In this document: positions 1 through 13,900 of the stretch, piece after piece
Layout: each line of letters opens with the position of its first letter
How positions within the stretch are numbered: position 1 is the stretch's first letter
DNA from: Phaenicophaeus curvirostris
Lineage: Eukaryota; Chordata; Aves; Cuculiformes; Cuculidae
Reading direction: 5' to 3'
Assembly (NCBI RefSeq): GCF_032191515.1
Contig: NC_091395.1
Coordinates: 48,734,484-48,798,483, forward strand
DNA length: 64,000 nucleotides
Translations under genes and position numbers: made by a program
The notes under the pieces: model-generated
Told to the model about the DNA's origin: nothing
Seen by the model: only the letters and a program-made list of their open reading frames with translations
Databases searched by the model: none

Positions 1-1021
1 TGCACCTCAGCAAGTTCACAGATGATACAAAGCTGGGAGGAGTGGCTAAAACACCAGATGGTTGCGTTATCATTCAGTGAGGCCTTGACAAGCTGGAGAA
101 CTGGGCCAAGAGGAACGTCATGAATTTTAAGAAGGGGAAACGTGAAGTCCTGAAGGGGAAATGAAGTCAGGCACCATATAGACCAGGGGCCAACCTGCTG
201 GAAAGCAGCTCTGCAGAGAAGGCCGTTGGGATCCTGGTAGAAAAGCTGACTATGAACCAGCAATGCACCCTCACAGCAAAGGCGGCCAACACCATCCTGG
301 GCTGTATTACGAAAAGCATTGCCAACAGGTCAAAGGAAGCAATCCTTCCCCTCTGCTCATCACTGGTGAGGCCACGCTTTATAGCACTGCATGACCAGGT
401 CCGGGCTCCCCAGTACAAGGCAGACGTGGACTTACTGGAAGTAAGTCCAGCACAAAGATGATTGAGGGACAGGAGCATATCTCATATGGGAAGAGGCTGA
501 CAGCACTGGATCTTTTCATCCTGGAGAAGAGAAGGTTCAGGGGGGAATCTAAGTCTCAGTGAGGATCTCATCAATGGATATAATGGATTGGGCAGGGGTA
601 TAGCTCAGTAACAGAGCATTGTCCATGCTCATCGCAGGGAGGATTGGGCTAAATTACCTTTAAAGATACCTTGCAACCCAAACTATTGAATGACTTCATA
701 AATACTTGATGGGAGGGAACACTGATGAGGGAGTCAGACTTTACAGTAGTGCCCAGTGACCCAGGCGGTCAAGAGGCAATGAGCACAAATTAAAACACAG
801 GAGAGTCCATCTGAACACGAGATGACACTTTCTTACTTCGTGGGCAGCCAAACAGTGGCAGAGGTTGCCCAGAGAGGATATGAAATCTCCATTTGTGAAC
901 ATATTCAAAATTTGATGGCCATGGTCCTGGGCAGCCAGTTCTAGCTGACACTGCTTGAGAACAGGCATTGGTCTAGATGATCTCAAGATTTCCCTTCCAA
1001 ACTAAATGATTCTGTGATTCT
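1..1021 (+). mobile_element. Old CR1 LINE fragment (3' part), interrupted by a short SINE-like insertion
   Basis: The sequence follows the 3' portion of avian CR1 elements. It runs from the stretch about a 'tgatacaaagctgggagg' segment near 22 through the end of the reverse-transcriptase ORF and 3' UTR to a terminal 'attctgtgattc' tail near 1010-1021. Many substitutions and small indels break the reading frame, so it is an old, dead copy, and the 5' end lies outside the window. Around 583-699 it is interrupted by about 115 bases absent from CR1 (separate entry). The flanks rejoin as the expected CR1 'tata / aaatac..tgatggg' segment. Orientation is + because the CR1 tail is at the right end. 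Confidence 0.88.
583..699 (+). mobile_element. Short tRNA(Cys)-like head with CR1-like tail (SINE-like) inserted in CR1
   Basis: Bases about 595-620 (ggggtatagctcag then agagcatt) match the 5' half of a tRNA-Cys gene, including the A-box. The following 640-699 reads like a CR1 3' tail ('cctttaaagatacc..gcaacccaaactattgaatgacttcat'). The block interrupts an otherwise continuous CR1. A pol III-type head fused to a LINE tail is the standard SINE layout. A clear B-box and target duplication were not found, so it could be a truncated SINE copy or a coincidental composite. Confidence 0.5.
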
Positions 1022-4000
1022 CTTGATATCCAGTAAGACTAAAAAGAGTTTTTTGGAAATGCAAAGCAATCCAGTCCCTAGTACAACAGGATAAGGTGCC
1101 AGAATAGAGACTTTTCAACCAGTATATTTCAAATACAGATATGAACGAAGAAGCAAAGCTGATGAGCCACAGTTACCCTTAAAGTAGAATTTATTCTTCA
1201 GATGTATTCAGATAAAACCCAGGGCTATTGTCCCTGCTTATATGAAAAGGACACTGTTACAGACATGCTTTGGAGAGTTCTATTACAGTCCTTACAGTGG
1301 ATAATTATGTAAGTTGTATATTGTACTAGTGCATTTTTAATAGGGAACAGACTGTCACCACCATCTTTTAGGCAGCAGACTACAATCCCCAGGCAAAATA
1401 AAATCTGCTGTTTCCACCAGATTTCTGCAGGCACTGTGGAGCAAGCTGACTTGGAAACTGCTGCCTAGTGCCTAGAGGAAGATAATTCCTACAGCTTGCT
1501 TTACAGGTCTGGTAGGAAGACAGCTGAAACTTGGGAGGAGCCAGAAGCTGCTAATTTGCTGCTTGGTGTTGTCTCTTTGCTTATGCTTGTGCCTTGTCAG
1601 CAAGGCAGCAAGGTTTAAAATCCTACCCAACTTCTTTTCCAAACCTCTAAGAACTATGCAGTTAATACTGTGGGGTTTGGCAAGACTGAAAAAAACAGAC
1701 AAATCCATGATATTTTAACTCAAAAATGTTATCTCCGTGTAATGTAGAGTATGAATTTATGAAAGGCCAGCTGTTACATGTTATGCAAGTCATACCCTGT
1801 ATTTAATAGAATGCAAGGAATTTTGCACCCAGTAAGGAGATATAAACTGAGATTTACTGTAGTTGCAGGCTTTAGAGCAGAGCAGCTAATGTACCATAAG
1901 CCCATAACCTAGATTGTCACTTACAATGTAAGTAAACAAATAATTACTGCCAGAATATTGCAATACTTGTCTGATCATTCATCATATGCTATTTTATCAA
2001 CAACAAAGAAAAATTAGCCAACAACCATCATTACTGTGGACGTTTAGGAGGAGGTTAATTTCAAGCAGTCAAAAGGGATTTCGTAATTAATATACTTATA
2101 GGTGTGAAGGAATCTTGACACTTCAAAAATTCTGAAATTATATGCATGGGAAAGGTAAGAGATTTTATGTTCAAGAGATTAGGTGCTCTCTTCCTAAATA
2201 AAAATGGACCTGAAAAGCTGAAGATTATGTAAGTGAATTAGGAAAGCCATAGATACGTCTCTCATCTGCTTTGTTTGCAGATTTTACAGTGCCTTGATGT
2301 TACAGCAATAAATCAGGATGACTGTGTTTAGCCTACTTACCTTCTCTTGCAAAGACAAATTTTTGTTAACCATTTCTACACAGGGTAGAACAGAACAAAG
2401 GATCATTGCAGCAAAGTATCAACATAAGGGTTCGATGATTTCATACAAACTGTATGGAACTTCCAGTATCCAGAGCCGCATTTTTCGCTTTCAGCATGGT
2501 AGAGAACATACTGCCTTGTTCTATAGCACTCATTCAACGTTATTATGGAATGCCAATACCAGAACAAATTGCCAGCCACAGTTTTAAAACCACAGCCTAT
2601 ACAAAGTGATGAAATATGAATTCCACTTTGATTTCAGATTCACAATATACAAGAAATCTTATATTGTCCACTTTCAAGGCAAAAAATATTTTAGGTCATG
2701 ACAGTTCTGTACATACACAATACATGCTAGAAGAAACAGTATGGAACTTTACATATGCACTGAGTGCTCTGCAACATGCTACTCTATGCTCTGCAACGTT
2801 ACCTACTAAGAATTAGGCTATAATGGCAAAATACATGTTGTAAAATGGTGACAGAGATTTAATTAGAAATTAGAAGCAAGGTTTTGAAGAAAACACAAAT
2901 TCATCTGCCCACTACTGTATCACCAACTAAAAGCCATGTCTACCATGCAGGGAATTGACAGGAGCTGGGGGCATTACAGCCCACGCAGCCACTGTAGTTT
3001 ACCTGGACTCAGATCAAAAAATTAAGTTATAATGCCTAAGGATCTCTACGCATACTGAAGTTTATTTCTGGCAGGGTCAATTAAACTTCATGAGTATCTC
3101 TGCTGCCACAGCTGGAGCACTTCAGATCATAGACTGCTTCATTTCAAGCTAATTTAGGTACTACATACTACCTTGCCTTCTAGCATAAGTTATAAAGCAG
3201 GTAATAAAAAAAGTCATACACCCTCTGCCTGTGCACAGCACTTAGTAAAAATATCAGCGATTAGATACTATAGATGCAGAAAGCAAACCATTCGCACCAC
3301 GTGAAAAGTGCTCAAGTTACAGCTCACCGCAGGAGGGTTGTATTGTGTCTCATGTACAAGAGATTCTATAGCGGCATGATTAAAGCAGTGAAAATCACAC
3401 TCAGTATTAGCACAGGTTAATCCAACATAAACATATCCTCAGAGCAGAATCACTGCATTCCATTCCTTCAGAGTGAATGATGGGTGTTAGATTTGCATGA
3501 ACACTAATGACTTATCACAACTAAACACATACCCAACATTCCTTCCTTTTCTTCTCTTGGTGACAGATTCAAACTAAGGCCATCCACTAGAACCAAAAGA
3601 TATACAATGACATAGCACTACCTTGGGTTATTTCTTTGCAAAAGGCATCTGCATCCTTGGCCACTATACAATGGAGTGTCAGGACTTCTGTTACGGTTCT
3701 GTACAGCTGTGGCTCCTTTTAAAACATGTTTTTACATCATGTCCACTCTATCTCACCTGCAGAAGGATTTTACAGACATTATCACAAAATACAAAGCTAG
3801 TTTTACAGCTCTTTATCACTTCTAATGGTTTTGTACCCAATTTCTCTACACTGTTATTCTAATGAGGGAAATGTGTCTTAGAAACTATGCCAAGGAACTT
3901 TTCTTTAGAAAGAGCCTGAAGTAATATACAGTGTATGCAAACTGTGCTAGATGCTTCTTATGCCAACATAAGACAGCTATATTTAAAGAATGTGACAACT

Positions 4001-7000
4001 GCTTAACTTTGCAGGCATCAGTACAGGCCAACCAACTCTCCAGGTATGAACTTGCTCAACAGATCCAGCTCTGAACATTTTAACTTAAAAAAAAAACAAA
4101 AACAAAAACAAAATTTCACTGCTAAGAAGTCATTGGCTGCCACATTTAAACAGAGCATGCAAATAAAACCTATTCTTCTTTACTAATTGTTAAGTATACA
4201 AGTGATCTCATCATTTCACTCTAAAAGACAGAAAAAAATAATTCTCTTAGGCTGAAATATAAAATGAATGGGAATATATCCAAATATACTGTAATTTAGT
4301 TTTCTCTTCTTGCCCTAAACTACATAGTAACTCCTGATATTTCCTTCATTTTTCCCTCTTTAGAATTTTATAAATCATTTTTAGAAACAGTTTTGTGATT
4401 GTATTTATTCTGTCTGTTGAAGAAACTGCCCAGCCTTTAACAGATGAGTTTGTTGAGGTAACATTGACAACACAACATTTGAAATTAGACAATAACTGTA
4501 AATCTTAATCACACTATGAAAGCAACATGGGTTGCAGATATAGGAATTAAAAAATAATTGGGATGATAAAATTACCATTTGACAGTCAGAGAAATTCATG
4601 ATACTTATTGTATTAACAGAGATTGTCACTATCAATGAAATTAGCTGATCACTTTTGACTAACCAGCTGTAGCATAAATGAACTACTGAAACAATATGTA
4701 AATGGTTCTTAATATTTATATTAAAAACTTTGAGCAGATAAAATAAATCAGTGCTATACTACTGAAATAACCTGTAAATAGTTCTTAAAATTGGTATTAA
4801 AAAGTTATGCCACAGTCTTCTAAGTGTCTTCCGTAATATGCAAGAAATTCACAGTATAATTTAATAGCATAGCATGCCCTGAGGGGAGAAGAGAAAACAT
4901 CTGCGAAGACACTTATTTATAGAGGCATGTGATAAACAGACTCGTGCTCATTAAGTTAAAAAAGAATAACATTCTTTTTTTAATAATTAACAAAGCTACC
5001 ATATAACATAACTTAATTAATCTGAGTTTCAAGATTTCTTATTTATGTATTTGTTCTGCTTTGCTTTACTTTTGTGTATCGATCTCCTCAGTGCTGTAAC
5101 ACAACTCACTATGCTGGTTTGACAACTAGTCAGCCACATTTTTAATTTCCAGCACAAGTAAAATTGTTAGGTAGACTTCCTTCTGTGCAGCACTTTCTAA
5201 TCAAAGGTTACCTTTTATCAAAGAATAATCTAGGCAACAAATTGCTTACTTTAAGAAAAAAAAATCTTACATAAGTACGATGGCTGAGATCCAGTTCTCC
5301 TACTCTGAAAGCTACTCTGAGTCAACAACACAGGAGACATTTTGGAGAAGTTACAACAAAGTAAAAATATTAATTCCTATTGCTGCCTTCTGTGCCTTAC
5401 AAGAAGTTTCTGGTTTGGAATCTTTTCTCACCAAAACTTCCTTCAGAAAGTCACTTGCAAAACCAGGATAACTAAAGCAGTACGCTTTTTCTTTAGACCT
5501 TTTTGGACATGAAATACGCTGTCAGAAGGCAATAAGCTAAGCAAAACTAGCAGATAACATTTAGAATTGTGACCAGGAGAAAAACTAGAAGAATTCAATA
5601 AAAATAAGGTAGACAATTCTTAAGTCTGAAAAACAGGAACGAGTTTCTTACATGTTTGTAAGACTTCAGCTAATGGACAGCTTCTCAAGGAAGCTGATTG
5701 CAGCTCTCATTCTGGGACATTTAGAGCTCAAAAGCTGAACTCCAATTCAAGTAAAAGCACAGCCTTGCATGGCAGAGAGAGGGACTGCAGGGCCAGAGGA
5801 AGACCATTCTGTCTTCCATGACTGTAGAAGAAGACTCTACAGAGCAGAGTTACTGCGTGTTAGCTCCATCTCCAAGGTTTAATAAAGAATCAGAACCAAC
5901 AGTTACAGAATCTCTCGTACTTTAGACACATTCCTTCTTCAGCCATATTTTAGTCATACCATAACCTTAGTGCGTGCAGATCGCTTGACAGGAAAGTAAG
6001 GTCAGGTTTGTGGGATAAGTATTATCTTCAGGACCACTTGATGTAGTTAGAAAAAAGACAAGTTTAGGGCACACAACTATTTGTTCAGGTTTGAAAGGAC
6101 AAATAAAGGTCTGAACAGACAATTAAAAGTTTGAACAAATCAATCCTAGTTTATTTTACTGATTTTTTTAAAAAATGGCAATTTCAAAGAAAAATGTGAT
6201 TCCCTTGTGGCAAGGAAGAGCCAATGAGGTAAATAACAGGGCAAAGAATGACACAGAAACAGTACTGCTACTGGTAATATCAGAGAGTCTTGTGAAAGAC
6301 AATTAAAGAAATGATGTGAAAATGATTAAAGACCTTCAAAAAAACCCCAAATTTAAACAACCATCATAAACTCAAATATCATGAGACACAAAAAATTATT
6401 ACTGCTTCCAGAAAATATCAAGAGAAATATTATCTTGGTAATTACATCACAGATAAAAAAGTGATATATTAACACTGAAGAACTGTACTACAACTGAGTC
6501 CTGTAACCACTCAGTAATCATTTAACAGAGTTTGGCAGAGAATATCAAGAAATACTTAAAATGAAAGTCTCTTCGCCCCTCCAAGACACAAATCACTGCA
6601 TTATGAGTCTGAGATACTACAAAAATTCTTTGTGAAATACTCAAAATTTGAAGTTGTTCAAACTTTTTGCTCATTTTAAATTTACATCTTATAATCTTGT
6701 TTTCTTATTTGTTTTTCCCAGAGTTAAACAGTTGATCACATACCCAACCAAAGGAGATAGCAAGTAAACCTAAGACGTGGCAGGACGAGACATAAGTAAT
6801 TCATTAGGTACACTACTCAGCGTCAGAACATGGTACTTCTACTAAAATAGTGCTTCAGAAACCAGTTCTTCAAATGAGACCACAATTCTTGTCCTAACCA
6901 TTTCTGGAAGTTTTAATGAGTTTTGGGAAGAGTAAAGAAGTCCATTCCAATGTCAAGAGGTGAATTTCATGTAAAGATGTGGGATTTTGTGCCTCAGATC

Positions 7001-10000
7001 TTTGCACTGCCAAATCACCTAGATGTTGTGCTTTACTCCTTGTCCTAACAAGTCATGTTACTGAAATACAGCAGTTTGTTCCATGCAAAAGTGGGGACAA
7101 AAATCCTCCAGTCCTTCATGAATTATTTAATAAACATATGTTGAGATGAAAGGTACATACAGAATGCAAAATAAATATACCTTGAACAAAGGAATAATAA
7201 AAACAAGTAACTTTTTTTCAACAGTTTGCAGTGTATTCTGTTACAAGCACAAACAAAATCCTAGCTGTGTCTTCAAAGACTGAGGTCATGCCAACACAAT
7301 CCCAGAAAGTCCATTTGCAGTACTGCTGAAATCTATATAATGAAGGTATTCATGGTAAATCTTACTTTTATTGTTCTGGAAATAGCTGCATTTTTCACTG
7401 CCGCACATACCAGTGCTATGAAGAGGGAAGGTATTAACACCATTCCATAGCCTCTGATTCTGAGAACACTTAGTACTAAACAGTGCTGTGTAAGACAGAA
7501 CAAGAAACACCAAGACCAGGAAAGAGACCTGTCAAACATGTGACATTGTCTTCCATATATACTCATCTTATACCATGAACTCTGACTGTATTTATATTCT
7601 TTTGCTGTAAACTATTTTCCTCTAATTGCTATGAAGAGTTGAAGGTTTTCCATGACTTTTCTCTTTCCAGACAGCTTCATTCCAGCAGCCATTGGTCCAT
7701 TATGAACATTATACCATTGAAACCACATTATCATGGCATAAACATGAGCTGCCAGAAATTGTAGCTTTGCACAGCAGCTCTGGGAAATCTGTGAGTAGGT
7801 TTTATTATATGGAAAGAAAGACTGCACAAAGAAACACCACTCAATGAGCCAAAATTTAAAATCTTAAAAGTTGCTATATCTGAGCTAGTGATTGTGTGTT
7901 GATAATACAGATGTCTAGGCTTTGCTAATATGAAAACAGTCTTTGAGGTACAGTTTAGCTATGGTAAATATTTTATTATGAAAAAAATGTTTGGCTTACG
8001 AAGATTAGGTATGGAATACATATTACTTAAATAGACTGTAAACCAACAATGTTCTTTTCCTTACTGAAACTAGGTTAGATGTTCTGTAAGATTTTGTAAA
8101 GCACTAGAAAATAACTCAGCATCCTAATCCCTCTCGTTATTCTCTTCCAATTCTTCGATGAAATACTTTTGCATACCAGCTTCCTATTTGTCATCATTCT
8201 TTTCTTCACTATAGATTTTTCAGCTTGTAGGTCTCTCTGTAACTGAGTCAAAACTCTTTGCTAATGCTTACTTACTCACTAATGTGGCAGTGATGGACAC
8301 AGTTTTTTTAATTTTATAATCTCCTGGAAAGCTGTGGAGTTTTGATGACCCAATCATTCCATTACAGACCTACACTTCTTTTGGCATTAATTTTCTAATC
8401 AGAACTTGTTGGATAGGCTTCCAGCTGGTAGGGTAATCAACACGGCAAAGACCACCCTGAAATCTGAGCTCGGTAGTTTGCATGTAATATGTGCTGGAGT
8501 AGACAGTATTGGTGTGGTGAAAATAGCTTACTCATTTGGCACAAAAAGATATGATAATGCCATTCATCAGAAATACATACAGATGGCAGTTGAATTGTGT
8601 CAGCAAGGGTTCATAATCTTATCTCTCTCGAGTAAAGTTGTCTTGTTTGGTTTTCATTATGATTCATCTGAAATCTATCCTGACATCCTTTCCTGAGATC
8701 TCTGTGATATATTTCACTCTGTTGTCATCTGGAAACATTTTATACTTCTGTTTGAACATCAGTTCATAAATCTCTTTTGAAAGAAGGATCATTCTGAGTA
8801 CAATTCCTGAAGTCACTACATCTGCTTTCTTGCTTTGTGTACGTTCAGGAAAATCTGCAAGACTGACTGATTGACAGACTACCTACTTAGCACTCACCAG
8901 ATTTAGCCAGTCTTCAGCACTTCAATCAATGTTCTACCACTGTAAGACCTTGCTTTTCTAATTCAAAACACCTGAATATTTGCATGAGTCAAAGAGAATT
9001 ATTCAATGGTATTATGCCTCTCAAAAAGTATAAAGATATTTCAGACCTGAAGTGAAATATAATGTGATACAAACTATACAAAAACTAAGCACGAGATAAA
9101 AAAAGAGTGGATGCACAAGAAAAATAACATTAGTGATCACAATTTGCATTCTGGATGGTATTTTAGAAAAAACAGCCTTTAAAAGTTTATTACAAATACA
9201 AAAAAATCTTAAGATGGGTTCACTTCAGAAGCAGTCTATTACCACCTGCACTACTAGACTAAATGGGAGTAAAATTTTCAAAGAAACACGCAACACTTGA
9301 AAATATTTTCTCCTGGATAGTTTCAACTATTTTTTCTCCTGAAACAAAACCAATACCAAAGTTATTTTGATACACTGCTGTATAACAAATAGACAATGTA
9401 CATACCACACACCCATACACACACTATATTGTCCGAATATCAGATATACAAAAAGACAATACATTTGCTATGGTTAAGACAGGAATTGAGCCACAAAGAT
9501 AGCTTGCCCCATACAGTACAGGAGACCTACAAGAAAAGCAGGAATAAAAATTCTTGCAAGAACATTTCAACCACATCACCCCCTTTAGGAGTTCCCTGTT
9601 GTAAAATTTCTCTCAATACAGACTTTTTTTCTTTCCAAAAAAAGCTCTAACATAAGAGCAAACACTGCCCTCCCATTGTTTTTTTAAGTTCTTTCAGATT
9701 TATGCTGGCCTAAATATGAAAGAAGTTGCCCTATAAGTTTTAGAAATACTTGGCTAGACACCAAACACTGCACTTACATAAGGCTATATAATCACCTGAC
9801 ACTTACAGCTGCCTCCCTGATTTTCCAAGAATTTTAATCCTCTTTTCCTGAAACTATCCCTTTAGAGAGCAAACATGGTTATGTATTACTTATATACTTG
9901 CTTTGGAGACCAACAGTTTCATTTATCAAATAGGATATTTTCCAATCTCAAACATCAGAAATCCAAGATATTTCTTTGTACAGAAAAGTACAAAGTGTGG

Positions 10001-10654
10001 CTTGCCATCTAAAAAAGCCCATTCCTCAATTGTATACTCCCAGGCTGCTTCTACACATTTAAAAGCCTTTCTACAGAATAATGAAGCCTCCCAGCAATTC
10101 CTTCCTGCCAAACAGACAGATAATCATGCCAGCAAGTAAGGCACAAAGCTAGTGCACAGCAATTATGCAACTGTGCAAAGAGCAGATCAGAGATAGCTGC
10201 TTGATGATTGGAGACAGAACCAACTTCAGCTTTCTGTTATGACAGGTTCTGTTTTTTTATTTAAATATATAACTAACCTATTTACTTTGCTTTAGTTTGT
10301 ATTTTATATCAGATATAAAATGCAATCGGTCAAATCCCTAGCCCGATTAAGCCAACAGAATTTTTAACTACAGACTTCAAATAAACCAAAATCTGACTCA
10401 TTATTTCTCAAAATGTTTCTAATTAGCGACTATACAACTGGAGCTGTTCATTAACAATGCCTGTGGTGTCTGGCTTTTTGCAGGTATAATTTACATTTAC
10501 ATCCTTTGTGAAAAAATAAAGGTTACTAAAGTGACAACAGAATGTATTAAGAAGTCTCTGAACCACAAATTATGAGAATTTAGACTACTCCAGGGAATTA
10601 CCACTCCATTTTAAAAGCAAATATTGTATGCTTTTCTTACAACAGAGTAGAAGA
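1022..10654. other. AT-rich intergenic DNA, no gene recognised
   Basis: Only short open frames occur here, none over about 100 codons and none resembling a family I recognise. The longest, 8406-8696 on the + strand, has no recognisable domain. There are short poly-A/poly-T runs and a small CA-rich patch near 9406-9425. No RNA gene or CpG island is visible. Distal enhancers or non-coding transcripts cannot be excluded by reading. Confidence 0.6.
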
Positions 10655-10908
10655 TTGGTTCAGATCGGAAGGGATTGCTGGGGGTCTTTGGTCCATCTTC
10701 TGCTCTAAAGAGGGTGAACTAGAGCAGACTGTTCAGGTCACATCCACTCAGGTTTTTAATATTTCCAGCAATGAAGACTCCACATGCTGTCCAGGCAACC
10801 TGTTCCAGAGTTTGACCATCTTCACAGTAAAAAATATTTTTCTTACTATTAAGTATTCCAGTTTCTGCCTGTTGTTTTGTCACTTCTTTGTAGTGGCGTC
10901 ACCTTGTA
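10655..10908 (-). mobile_element. CR1 LINE 3' fragment (diverged)
   Basis: Begins with the reverse complement of a CR1 tail ('cagatcggaagggat') and continues through typical inverted CR1 3' UTR and ORF2-end text, such as 'aggcaacctgttccagagtttgacca' at about 10793-10818. It ends near 'tggcgtcacct'. Diverged and truncated, with no open frame. Confidence 0.8.
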
Positions 10909-13900
10909 GTTGTGCGAATTATTGAGGGAATATTTGGAGATCTCCACTGTTGCAAAACCACCAGCAACTCCACTTCAGCTGCACGAAAGATCACTCAAAA
11001 CATCATTTGCTGTCAATCACTAGTGTGTCAAAGCAAATTTAAATTCCCACCATACTCCTACATAAGCACTTCCTACTATTACTCCCGCAAGCAGTTTTCC
11101 TCCCCTAAAAAAACAGATCTACCTCCTAACACTTCTACACCATTTGAGGTTCTAGAAACCACAAAGGGTTTGTCATACAAAAGGGGTGGAGAGTGGGTGA
11201 GGAAATGAGCTGTGCCTGAAAACTCAGAGCCAATTCTTAGAAAACAAGTTTTACTTCTGTAGCTGCATGATCCATAATGTAGGAGGAAAAGGAGGAGAGC
11301 ATGAAATTAAGGGCTGGCAAGAGTCACAGATGACTCCGCAACAACCACCATTCTGTGCTTGACAACACTTTCCTCTTTTACAGTCAGCAAGGCAGCCAGA
11401 GCGAGGGGCTACAGGCCGTACACAGCCCTGCAGCTCTAGCACAGATAGGACAGACACCACCTGTTCCCAGCAGCCTGATGCCTTGGAATTTGCTTCTGTT
11501 CCCCACACCTAAAGACTGACTTCAGCAGAGATTTGTCTAGTGCAAAACCAAATGGCAGTTTGTGGCTACGCCAAGCGTTTCACCGTTCTAGCACTGGTGC
11601 AGATAAAACAGCTGTGGTAAGAGAAGAGCAAGAAGAACAAAACAGTGTACAGGAGCTCTTACTGCTACCTCATCCCATTCTGCCCTGACGCAACATAACC
11701 AAAGGCCACCAAAAGACAGACTATGTAAGGACAAAAGTGAGTAGCTTAAAAGCAAGTACAACCACAAGAATACTTTTGTGTGTCAACATAAGGGATTCCA
11801 TATTCTTGCCTAGCACCTGAAACACCTACAATCTCCAAGTAGCTTTGGTGACCCAGAAATCAGCTGCCTTCCATGGGGATCGTGCAGATCAAGTATAGAA
11901 ACTGTTCTGAGGTACTCATGAAATTCTAACTGTGACAACAAACCAAAAGGAATTAAATATAAATTTGCAGTTATTTATTAAAATTCCTGCCTAATTGAAA
12001 CAGTTATGCACAATGGAATGAAAACAAGTCAAAAAATAAATCTGTTCCCTTTTTATTGTTTTCCTTTTTATTGTTTTCAACAACTACACTATTATGCTGA
12101 AAATTTAATCTTCTCAATAAAAAAAGTAATTTTTAAAATGCCACCACCAAGCTTATCATTATTTGAAAGATTGTCTCCTAAAAGTGCAGTTATTTTACAT
12201 CTAAACATGTTTTGCTTCTGAGATGCATTATGTACGATGCAAAGTAATTAGAAAACTGCTTAAAATCTTAGACCATCAGTTTCATCCAAATAGAGCTGGC
12301 TTCAGTTTCTTGCTTGGAAGAGTTTTTGACAAATAATGCAGTTTTTAACTGCCAAATTTCTAATGGGAAAACTAAATGTAATTTCAAACTATGATATTTT
12401 GTTTTCTCCAACTCATCTGAAACACTGTTTCCAACCTGTTTATTAAACACTGAATGTATCTCCAACATTTACCAAGTTAAGCAGGAATTCAAACTTCCAC
12501 TCTTTCTAAGTGCCAAACCTGCAGGAAAACAACATCTGCCTGGAGATCCATAAATTTTCCATAAGTATTCTGGACAGAGAATCTGTCTTGTTCAGTGGAA
12601 CAGGCACATCAAGCCCCACTAAAATTCCCCTGTGGTACTGACCTAAAACAGAAAATGCTGAGAGCTAAATCAGTTGTTAAATAAATAAACAAATAAATGC
12701 CCAACTAAATAAATAAATAAAAGTCCCAGTTGTAGGGATGTGTGTTTGTGTGTCTCCCTGTCTGTATCTTGACAGAGTGTGTAAAAATTAAAAATAAAAA
12801 AGGTCATTGTATGTAGAATGAAAGACAAAAAATGGGCATGGCTTTAGAAAAAAAAAATCTTAATTTCATTCAGCACTACCTAGCACCTTCCATGAATAAC
12901 AATTTTTTATAAATATCAAGAATTTGCTTCAAATTGATTTTTAATTGCTCTTCAGCATATTCAGAGTTTTCTTCTTGGTGCCTGCTCCTAACTCCAAGAG
13001 CCAAGTAGTGGAACTACATGATAGTGTCTCTGCTGCAGGAGAAATAGCAGTGGCTTGTCAAAGCAATATGTGCATTTCGACAGCATGATGCTGGCAGTTT
13101 GTAATATGAGCTAAAGCAGGAATACAGTCATGCAGAGCTAAGGCTTACTAATGAAACTAATACAGATTTCTTTGGAGGGAAGCTCACAGATGTTGTGAAA
13201 AGTTCAAAAGATCCTCTTCTTTTCTTTCCTTTAACTTCTAATACGCAGTAGTGATCCTGACCAGAAGACCATTGTATATGAAGGAACAAGTCATCCACAG
13301 AGCAGTTAACCTTAGCAGGTCTACCAGGCCACTGCTGCACATCCAGTCTGGCCTTCAGCCATGTGCCACACGTATTCGTTGGCTGCAAGGTAAGCCTAGA
13401 TGCCTCATTGTAACCAGCAGCTCCCACTCGGTACCTGTAATTCCACCACCTGCCCCTCCTTCCCTTTATCTAAAAGTACAGAAAGGAGCTCCCACGTGAA
13501 CATCCTTTCTGTTTGGCAGTAGAAATGATGAATCGAGGTGATTACTTGGAAAAATGCCTATAATATCGCAAATGACCTTTGTAAGACAGGAGTTGCAGAG
13601 CACACTGCACCCTCATTACAGGGCAGATAAACTACCAGATTTTTTTGGAATGCAGAAAAGCAGACTTTATCACTTTTACAGATAGAAATACAAACAAGGA
13701 CAAAAGTAGGAACTATTTTTTTTTAAATTTAATAGCGCTTATAACTCTCTTGATTTAAAACTGCTTAATTTTTGTTTCAGAAAACACCAAGCCTTACAGA
13801 AGCTAATGCAAACTATTTTTAAAAAGCTAGTAAATACTTTGTTCAGTAGTACATACATAAATTTGCATGTATATATTTTAATAGGTAGGATAATGACATC

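Noticed and set aside
595..625. Functional tRNA-Cys gene
   Set aside because: Only the 5' half matches. There is no complete acceptor stem, T-arm or terminator, and it sits within repeat sequence.
8406..8696. 96-codon + strand open frame in intergenic DNA
   Set aside because: No ATG in strong context, no recognised family, no flanking exon signals. Its length is compatible with chance.
11251..11508. Cys-rich - strand open frame resembling a small secreted peptide
   Set aside because: It opens with GTG, not ATG. There is no signal peptide or defensin cysteine spacing, and no supporting splice sites.
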